The notes below the pieces were generated by a model. That model ran no database searches and was not told the DNA's origin. It worked only from the letters and a program-made list of their open reading frames with translations. This document shows, in pieces, positions 56,978 to 64,000 of a stretch of DNA of 64,000 nt. How positions within the stretch are numbered: the first letter of the stretch is position 1; the number at the start of each line of letters is the position of its first letter. The translations under genes and the position numbers were made by a program. The stretch comes from Daedaleopsis sinensis (taxonomy: Eukaryota; Basidiomycota; Agaricomycetes; Polyporales; Polyporaceae): NCBI GenBank assembly GCA_033807695.1, contig CM066302.1, positions 1,922,001 through 1,986,000 of the forward strand, read 5' to 3'.

Positions 56978-58818
56978 CTACTTCTTGTAGCCATCTTTCT
57001 CGAGAATCCAATCGCGATGGCGCCTCCACGACCCAGCCTCGAGCTGGACGAACGCCTTCAAGCGCTCCATCGAGAACGGGAGCGTCGGGTCTGCCTGCAG
57101 CGCGCCGACCACATACGATCTGCCCCGCACACACCGTCGTCAGCACAACAGCAAGCGCACGGACAATCCACAGCGACGCGACGCACATCACGGTGCTCTC
57201 CTTGAGCGGGTTCTCCCTGCTACGCAGCGCGACGCAAATGTCTTGCAATGGTATGTCGCGATGCCACATTTTGTACGCACGCAGATGCTGTGGGCGCGGC
57301 GGTGCGCCCGGGATAACGCTGCTCTTCGCGAACGATGTGCTTGAGCTCGGACCGCCCGCGCTGGCGGGGACCGCGGAGGAAGGGAGCTCTTCGACGTAAC
57401 CTGCGACAGCAGATGTCCGCGCAGAGACGGATTGCGGCATCCCTGTCGCGGGAGGCGCGCTCGAGGACGCGCTGACAGGCGGCATGGAAGAAGACGGGCA
57501 TGCGTGTGTACTAGAGGCACCTATGCCGTCCGTGGCCGTGATGATTGTTGGGTTCGCGCCAAGCGCCGCTGGCTCTGCGTCCTTCCCCTCCTCTTGAGGG
57601 ATGGAGAGAAGTGCAGGGGCAGGGGCAGGGGCGCTGGTGGCCGACTTCGCGCGGTACACCTTCTCGAGATCGGACGAGCATTCTTCCCAGTTGATCTCAC
57701 GCTCGTGCGCCTTCGCTATCGCGAGCAGGTTATTGTACACGGTGAGCGCGCAATGGGCGTCGTTCGCGGCGTACGTGATCTGCGACGGGGAGAGCTGGGC
57801 TTCCCAGTTGCTCGTGCGCACCTTGCCCTTGTCGAGCGTCTTGCCAGTATACCGTTCAACGACCTTGGCGAGCGCGACGATGGAGCGGTTGAACGTTTGT
57901 GAGAACGTAGGGTCAGCCTGGCGGGCGAGGCCGCCGAGCTCGACGAGATTGGCGGGTAGAAGGCCGAAGTCCCGAAAGAGCTTCTGGCCGTCATCTGGGC
58001 GCGGTTCAGCGAGAGCGTCCGTACCGAGTAGAGAAAAGAACATACTGCGAATGTTGGCGCCCATCTTGACCACCTCTTTGTTCTCGATCAACTCCTGGCA
58101 ATCGAAAGGGCGTTGTAGTTGCGAACACCAGCTCAAGGAAGATCGCACACACCTTCACCTTCTGCGGGAACTCTGACAACGAATGGGTAGTAAGTCACGG
58201 ACATTCGATGTCGAAACTGTGAGGTCACATACTGCTCATGGCACTGACTTGGACGAGCAAGATCATGCGAGAGTCGCAGAGCTGGACCAAAGCCGTCCTT
58301 CGTTCCATCGGGGCCCGCCCTCGACGGAAGGTCACCACCCACTCTAGGTCGAAGCCGATCGGGCCTTTCAGGGCATGTACCAGGTCGTTCGCTTCCTCCT
58401 CGTGTCTGGTGTACACGACTGCGGGCGCTGGTCGATATTGTTTATAGGAGTATAGCGTCTGCGGTACCACGGGTGTGGTGGCAGGGGCGACAACAGCGGT
58501 CGTGTTGGCTGGTTTGTCGACCGCCACGGACGCTGGCTGATTTTCGATGTCGCTTGTTGAACGTACTAACGGAGTCGCTTTGGGTATGCCACTCGATGAT
58601 GGTTTGGCGGGGAGAGGCTCATTGGATCTTGCAGGTATGTCCGAGGCCGGCGCACTTGAATGAGTGCCAGGATGTTGCATAGCAGAGGTAGTGTGACCGC
58701 TGGGAAGAATGCGTCCGTTAATAAAGGAAAACGGACGTAGAAGCTGAGACGCAAGAGTAGGCTTTCGTAAGAAGACCTTCATGATGAACACTGAGGCGGT
58801 TGCAGAGAGACCGAACAT
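56978..58818 (-). CDS. DEDDy 3'-5' exonuclease-domain protein (RNase D/WRN-exonuclease-like)
   Basis: Five exons (58233-58818, 58153-58172, 58046-58094, 57187-57994, 56978-57119) join to 534 residues. After a Ser/Pro-rich N-terminus the exonuclease domain begins near residue 130. Exo I is FDLEW (Asp157, Glu159). Exo II is GANIRNDGQKL (Asp220). Exo III is YAANDAHCAL (Tyr293, Asp297), so the DEDDy set is complete. A disordered Ala/Ser/Pro-rich segment (about 325-450) separates it from a short C-terminal conserved part (HLRAYKMWHRDIPLQDICVA and onward). Related fungal proteins trim DNA or RNA 3' ends. The N-terminal MKVFLRKPTLASQLLRPFSF is basic and amphipathic-like, so mitochondrial targeting from the internal ATG (codon 13) is possible. 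Exon 2 is only 20 nt. Confidence 0.88.
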
Positions 58819-59522
58819 TTCATGCCTGCAACGCTCTGTTATTTATACTTACAAATTGCTGGGGCCAAGCAAGCTTTTACTTGATCCCTGCGCTTTGTTT
58901 GCTGTGGGTGGAGGAGGCCCAGCTAGCCAGGTGGGAATCTCTGCTTCGAGGGTGGCTAGAAGCTTGGAGCGCGGCTTGCTTGTTGTGGTAGTGGAATGAG
59001 TTGCCGTTTGGATCCGAGGTCTGGTAGGAGAGCTCGGTGGGCTCAGTCGACAAATAGTCGAAGAGAGCCTTGTTTCCTTTAAAGCGTTTGCAACCATTCT
59101 TCCAGGCAGTAGGCTGTGCAGTGTGCCACGTCTCCGGACTCGGAGAGCGAGTCAATAGGAGTCTACAAGCGGTCTGTTATAGACGTGTACACTCAGTAGT
59201 TGCGCTGTGTGGAAAATCTAGGCTGTGAGAAGACCCGGGGTCGTTGAAGAGACTCGGGCGACAGGAGCAGTGCTGAGTAGGATCTGAGACGCGTCGAGCG
59301 ACGCGACTTGAACATCGGTCACGCACACCACGGGACCGCGCGCCTGCAGAGGCCGGGAGAGTCGGAGATTGCCAGTTCAGGCAAATGCCAGACTCTGACG
59401 TCGGACACACGGCGACTGGGAAATTTTTGGGAGAATCGAGTACTCGAGGCCATCTGCAAGCATCCGACTTCATCTCTACTCCTTCCTCCCCTCCCCTCAC
59501 CCCCGTCCACTCAAAACTCGCC
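58819..59522. other. Divergent intergenic region upstream of zuotin and exonuclease
   Basis: A 704-bp region with promoters of both genes. A 92-codon minus frame (58877-59155) lacks an ATG and was not accepted as a gene. Confidence 0.5.
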
Positions 59523-61127
59523 ATGGCGAACGTTGTAGAACTCTCTGTCGTGCCTCCACCGCTCCCCGCGAGCTGGACGCCTCCCGCGGCGTCGGGCAAG
59601 TCCGTTTCGCGTGAGTACTAGCAGATCTATCCGAAGCGCAAGGAACTGAGCGAAAGAGTAGCTCTCGTCGAACGCAAGTTGCTCCCGGCTGGCCAGGCAT
59701 ATCTGGCGCACGTCAAGAGAGCGGTACACAATCTCACTTTCGAAGAGCATGACAAGCACGCGGAGGAGGAGCGCAAACATCTGGAAGCTTTGAACGGTGT
59801 AGGATCAACGATCGAGGATGACCTCGGAGTTGGCGACGAAGAGGAGCCAGAAGAGTTGCTATCCTTAGACCCCAAAGAGTGGAAAGTGCGTAGACTGCAG
59901 CCTTCTGAATGTATCCATTCAATTGACGAAAATGGTGCAGAAACAAGATCATTACGCTGTCCTTGGTCTCTCGCATCTGCGGTACAAGGCTACACCAGAG
60001 CAGATCAAAGTTGCCCGTACGTATTTGTCTGCTCTCTGTACACTCCGCGTTACTCCTGCACACGACGCGCCACCTACCCTCCGATTCGTGAACCTTGCGC
60101 AGAAGAAGCTATCTATATCAGTCCTTTTTGGGACATGTTTTGTACCGTGCCGATCCTGCCCTCCAGAATTCTGTTGAAGGCCTATTTTCTGATCCTTGAC
60201 CCCTTTCAGACAGGAAAAAGGTGCTCAAGCACCACCCAGACAAGAAGGCAGGCGCTGTTGGCGATTCCAACGACGACGCATTCTTCAAGTGTATCCAAAA
60301 AGCGTTCGATGTCCTCACTAACCCTGAGAGGCGCCGCCAGTTCGACTCTGTGGATCCCTACTACGACCTCCTGGAGGCTGACGTGCCCACACAATCGCAA
60401 GTCACCAAGGCGAAGAACCCCGAGAAGTACTTCTTCCAATCGTTTGGTCCCGTATTCGAGCGCGAAGCGCGGTTCAGCAAGAAGCAGCCCGTACCTCTGC
60501 TCGGATCGTTTGAAGACTCAAAGCAGACCGTTGAGGCGTTCTATGATTTCTGGTACAACTTCGACAGCTGGAGGAGTTTCGAGTATCTGGACAAGGAGGT
60601 GAACGAGGGCAGCGACAAGTGCGTATATCGCATTTCCTTCCACCCCTCCATCATCCAGGCGCGACTGATCAAATACTTAATTTTTTTGATCAGCCGTGAC
60701 GATAAGCGATACACGGAGAAGAAGAATAAGACGGAGCGCGCACGTCGCAAGAAGGAGGACACGGCGCGCCTGCGCGGTATCGTCGACATCGCCCTCGCTG
60801 TGGACCCCCGCATCAAGCGTATCAAGCAGGAAGAGAAGGATGCGCGCGACGCAAAGAAGAAGAACAAGTCGGGCGCCAACGGTACAGTGGACGCCAAGCA
60901 GCAGGCTGAGGAGGAGAAGCGCAAGGCCGAGGAGGAGGCGAAGAAGAAGGAAGAGGAGGAGAAGGTACGATACATCTCATCTGCCCGGTATCATGTCTGA
61001 CGATCGCTCGTCGGAATTCTTCCAGGTTGCTCGCGCTGAGGCGAAGAAGGCTAAGGCTGCAGCCGCTACTGCTGCGAAGAAGGCCCGGCGGCAGCAGCGT
61101 GCCGCAGAGGAGGGGGGTGCGGCATAA
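59523..61127 (+). CDS. ZUO1: Zuotin-like ribosome-associated J-protein
   Basis: Six exons (59523-59610, 59659-59885, 59941-60016, 60210-60618, 60694-60964, 61026-61127) give 390 residues. The N-terminal part matches zuotin (LLPAGQAYLAHVKRAVHNLTFEEH). The J-domain starts QDHYAVLGLSHLRYKATPEQI at residue 107 and contains HPD at 139-141, the Hsp70-stimulating motif. The zuotin homology domain follows (AKNPEKYFFQSFGPVFEREARFS, PVPLLG, VEAFYDFWYNFDSWRSFEYLD). A highly charged Lys/Glu/Ala helix that binds rRNA closes the protein (RYTEKKNKTERARRKKEDTARLR to AAEEGGAA). Zuotin pairs with an Ssz1-type Hsp70 at the ribosomal exit tunnel and activates Ssb on nascent chains. It is a little shorter than the 433-residue yeast protein, lacking its C-terminal bundle. 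The first intron (48 nt) is inferred because the frame otherwise meets a TAG. Confidence 0.9.
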
Positions 61128-61669
61128 CGATCTTCGGTCTCCTCATCGTCCCCCATCTCTACTCGTGTATCTGTTGTTTGTTGTCCCTCTACACTCATCG
61201 CACGCTTTCGGGTCTGCGTTCAAGTAATGGTATCTGTCAGACTCTGACTCACCCTCACGTATCACGTACTGTATACCTCCTGCATTACTTAGACCTTGTG
61301 CTGCCACGTTAGACTCTCTGATGTAGCCGTGAATCGTCGTCCTCCGCAATCCATTCATCCGCCTTCGTAGAAATGTCTGCTGCCATGCAGACACCTCGTG
61401 CCAGCAACGAGCGGTCTGAAAACCAAACATACGAACAAATCATCGAAAATCACGCATCTTGGCCGCGGTGCGTGTGCACGTAAGAGGTCAGACTTAGTAA
61501 AAATTCGTTATGGATTGTAGACAGGCCGCGCCTCCGTATCGTCCTTCGTCCTGGTTCTGGACACCTGCTCGGACGTGATTCCTCCGCCTCAACAGTGCCC
61601 ATCGCCGGAAGCTGACACAACTGAGGCTCTGGGCTGCGGCTCCTAGCTGCAGCAGGCAGTGGCAGGGCC
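61128..61669. other. Intergenic region between convergent genes
   Basis: A 542-bp gap between the zuotin stop and the membrane-protein stop. No gene was recognised. Confidence 0.5.
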
Positions 61670-63074
61670 TCATTGGAAGGGGGGCGAGCAGTTGTAGTGC
61701 CCGAGTCCGCACCCCGTCGGAATGGGGACCAGTAGACGAGCGGTTTGAGCCGCCAACAAACTGGAGTTCGACAGTGCGACAGCGGAAGGTCCAGCCTTCG
61801 GTGCCGGTGGCGGGGTGACGGATGTGTGTGGAGTTGGGGAGGTCCGGCTTGTGGATGGGGCCGCGGATTCTACGCTCGCAGGGGTGCTACCGCTGGGGAA
61901 CGTGGTTGGAAATCGATTGGGGGGAGTTCGAAAGCCAGAGGGTGACCAATAGATGTGACGCTTCCGTTGCGAAGACGAGGGTGCGAAGGTGGCCGATGTT
62001 GTGTCTGCGTTATGAGGTTGTCGCACCGAAGGTGTCAGATCTGCTGCGCTCTCCACGCGGACCTGGTCGGACGCAGGTCGCTCTTCCGCTGGTGGCGAGG
62101 ACATAGAAGACTGACGGAGAGCGGATGTTGCTGTAGGAGCATGACGGACGGAGGATATCGTAGTGGCTACAGCCGGATCTCCAGAGCGGTTGTAGGCTGG
62201 AGCAGCATCTGAAATGAGGGTGGGGGGCATGAGATGTCGGATGATATTAGAGTGTAGCACACATACCGTCAGAGATGTGTGCCTTCTCGCTCGCTGCGAC
62301 CAGCCGCCTCTGACGCCGTCCGAGCCAGAACGCGATGAGCACCGCGACTAGCAGAAGGACGAGCCCACCGACGGTCTCACCAGCTATAGCACCAGCCGGA
62401 GACCTTCTGGGCGAGCTAGATGCATCGTCCACCTGATCGGTCGAGAGGGGCGATCCCGAGCCTGACGTGGGATTAGGCTCCCCAGAATCTGCGGAACCTG
62501 TCGATGTACCCGATGGAGACGATCCTTCCGCGAGGGGGTTGTTGTACTCGAACCAGTCCAGATAGTACGTGCCAGAGCCGGGGGACAGGACTGAGATGGA
62601 TAGAACGTGGCTGTTGAGTGCCAGCTGTCCTGACTGAAATAGGAGCCCACTCGAGGAATAACTGACAGGGCTCAGAGACTTCGTGGCTATCAGATCGCCA
62701 TCAATACTGTAGGAGCAGATGACGGCGCCGCTCCCCGTAGAGCCGCTCCTGGGAACATATCCGTATGCTGCGACGCGCACACCTAGTGTTGGGTACAGTT
62801 GATCAATCAGCAGACACTGAGCGGAAAGAGAGCTAATAGCCTGTGAATGTGAATACGACGAAGTCTCCGCCGGCCTCGCTCGTTTGCGTGCTCGTACCAC
62901 GATACCAGCTTATAGCGACGCCAAGGGGGTGACTTGGCACGCCCAGTGTTCGGCGGGCAGAGGCGAGAGGAAGTTCTGCTGCACTGCGGCCGGAGAGAAC
63001 TGCAACGGCGCGAGAGGATCCCGTTCGTCGACGAATACATCACTAGTCGAGAAACCATCTTTTGCCTGTGGCAT
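61670..63074 (-). CDS. Type I single-pass membrane protein, family member 2 (unknown function)
   Basis: Proposed exons are 62841-63074, 62267-62782 and 61670-62208. The ectodomain has the beta-sandwich-like family pattern: VFVDERDPLAPLQFSP near the start, EAGGDFVVFTFTG, VRVAAYGYVPRSG, and SGTYYLDWFEYN before a Ser/Gly-rich stalk. A membrane helix follows (AIAGETVGGLVLLLVAVLIAFWLG), then a basic RRQRR and a ~200-residue Ser/Thr/Pro cytoplasmic tail that lacks the GEAPPPAYVP end of its relatives. Two oddities: exon 1 needs one extra C in a C5 run (62925-62929) to keep frame, and the intron 62783-62840 would have a GC donor. Such proteins resemble fungal wall-stress-sensor-like proteins in architecture, but no function is established. 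Confidence 0.65.
62783..62840 (-). other. Possible GC-AG intron
   Basis: Between FTFTG and VRVAAYG the phases join only if the donor is AG|GCTATT and the acceptor CACTAG|GT. A branch-like GCTGATTGA sits 17-25 nt upstream of the acceptor. Confidence 0.5.
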
Positions 63075-63671
63075 GTTGGTCGCTAGCCGTTGTGATGCGT
63101 ATGTCTCTCTATGCCTGTTAGTTTAATAGTGTCGTATATTTGAAGGGTAGATATGTTTGACTCACTCAGCCTCACTGGCGGGAATCCTTCTGGCAACGGA
63201 CCAGATGGAGGAAACTTGATGGCGCGATGACTCGGACCATCACGTTGTGAGCATGTCCTCTTCCTGGTATGTAAGTATATATACCTGAGAGGGCCAGGTC
63301 GTGATGGTGCCAGTCATACCACACGTCTGATAAAAAACCCAGCGATTATGGACACAGTTGACGTGCATTCGAAAAAGGTGTTGGTTCGTACGCTGAGCGT
63401 ACTGGTCTCCCCATATTCGGCTACCCATGCTCCGACTGGGCGGGACTTGAACCTAATCGGGATCGTCCGATGAACATTGTGGCGGCTTATGATGCTATTT
63501 ACTAGGTTCGACTCATCTTACGGCGAGGCATGATTACTTATTAAGTGAATTCTATTAGGCTGCATGCAATGGGGACAGAAACGAGTGGCTTGAAGTTCGC
63601 GTGAGTACAGGACGGGGAGAGCAACGGCGGAGCGTCCAAGCTGTACAGCTGACGAGGGAGACAAAGCGGGA
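63075..63671. other. Intergenic region
   Basis: Nearly 600 bp between two tandem members of the membrane-protein family. No gene was recognised. Confidence 0.5.
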
Positions 63672-64000
63672 TCATGGAACATACGCAGGTGGAGGTGCTT
63701 CACCAGTAGCAGGAAGGTTGGAGGAGCTTCCTGCACGTCCGCTACTTCCTGTCGCCGGTTCACCGCTCGACGACTGGCCGGGCCCGCGCGAAATACCAGA
63801 CTCAGAGAGGTATACGAGAGCCTTCTCCTCCTGAGCCGTGCGGTAGCGGGTCCCGGCCAAAGAGGCGTCCGACCTGCTGCTGCTAACTGCGGATCCCGTC
63901 ACATTTGCGGTAGTACCGTAGTCTGATATCGGAGCGGCGAGAGGAGGTATGGAGTGGGCAGCAGCCATCGGGACATGTGCGGGCATGTGCATATTAGGCG
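63672..64000 (-). CDS. C-terminal tail of a type I membrane protein, family member 3 (5' end beyond window)
   Basis: The minus-strand frame is open from the window edge to a stop at 63672. It contains YRTAQEEKALVYLSESGISRG and ends GEAPPPAYVP, the same C-terminal signature as the 51.6-52.9 kb copy (YRNAQQEKALIYLSETGISRG and GEAPPPAYVP). The rest is Ser/Gly/Ala/Pro-rich cytoplasmic tail with a HMPAHVPMAAAHSIPP segment. The ectodomain and membrane helix must lie past the right edge. The conserved PPPAY end resembles a PPxY-type ligand for WW domains such as Rsp5-family ubiquitin ligases; this is inference. Confidence 0.7.
   Translation of the reverse strand, partial: PNMHMPAHVPMAAAHSIPPLAAPISDYGTTANVTGSAVSSSRSDASLAGTRYRTAQEEKALVYLSESGISRGPGQSSSGEPATGSSGRAGSSSNLPATGEAPPPAYVP

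Noticed and set aside
58877..59155. 92-codon minus-strand frame with WKNGCKRFKGNKALFDYL
   Set aside because: The composition looks protein-like, but there is no ATG, no supported splice sites and no recognised family.

Overview
This window looks like nuclear DNA of a filamentous basidiomycete, most likely an Agaricomycete (a polypore-like fungus would fit). Coding sequence is GC-rich and broken by many 45-70 nt GT-AG introns. The gene content includes a class-I-like hydrophobin, a HET-domain protein, secreted subtilisin and sedolisin proteases, an ABCC-type pump and a chromodomain Ty3/gypsy retrotransposon. Species-level identity cannot be read from the sequence alone. Exon coordinates were worked out by hand from splice sites, reading phase and protein-family conservation.

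Layout. 1-0.3 kb: C-terminal end of a thioesterase-like protein. 1.5-2.4 kb: hotdog thioesterase (+). 4.4-6.5 kb: fumarate reductase with a C-terminal cytochrome b5 domain (+). 7.2-13.9 kb: full-length ABCC transporter (-), with its 3' end inside a tandem repeat. 16.4-18.4 kb: secreted S8 subtilisin (+). 18.7-25.5 kb: young Ty3/gypsy chromovirus with near-identical LTRs and a 5-bp target duplication, whose pol is split by a 482-bp inverted-repeat element. 25.5-27.4 kb: 36-bp palindrome and a HET-domain gene with a frameshift (-). 28.9-29.6 kb: atypical hydrophobin (+). 30.3-32.3 kb: second S8 subtilisin (-), with nearly the same 14-exon layout as the first. 33.9 kb: intron-containing tRNA-Arg(TCG). 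34.4-35.8 kb: F-box protein (+). 36.4-38.3 kb: ARO8-type aminotransferase (+). 38.6-40.2 kb: low-complexity hypothetical protein (-). 43.4-45.0 kb and 45.3-47.0 kb: divergent pair of a PQ-loop membrane protein and the AP-1 mu subunit. 47.5-49.6 kb: sedolisin S53 (-). 50.1-50.5 kb: MITE with TA target duplication. 51.6-52.9 kb: decayed copy of a single-pass membrane protein. 53.6-55.6 kb: delta-12-type desaturase with an 8-nt microexon (-). 57.0-58.8 kb: DEDDy 3'-5' exonuclease (-). 59.5-61.1 kb: zuotin J-protein (+). 61.7-63.1 kb and 63.7-64 kb: two more members of the single-pass membrane family (-).

Functionally this is a mix of housekeeping genes (AP-1 mu, zuotin, FAD2, ARO8, fumarate reductase, PQ-loop, exonuclease) and accessory genes (three secreted proteases, hydrophobin, HET, ABCC, membrane-protein family). 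The accessory genes sit in gene-poor stretches that also hold the mobile elements. No operon-like logic applies. The one tight regulatory arrangement is the 271-bp bidirectional promoter at 45 kb.

Most distinctive observations: the 8-nt microexon that encodes half of the first catalytic histidine box of the desaturase, the element nested in the retrotransposon with a clean 2-bp target duplication, the hydrophobin with a 50-residue proline-rich tail, and the duplicated proteases with conserved exon sizes.
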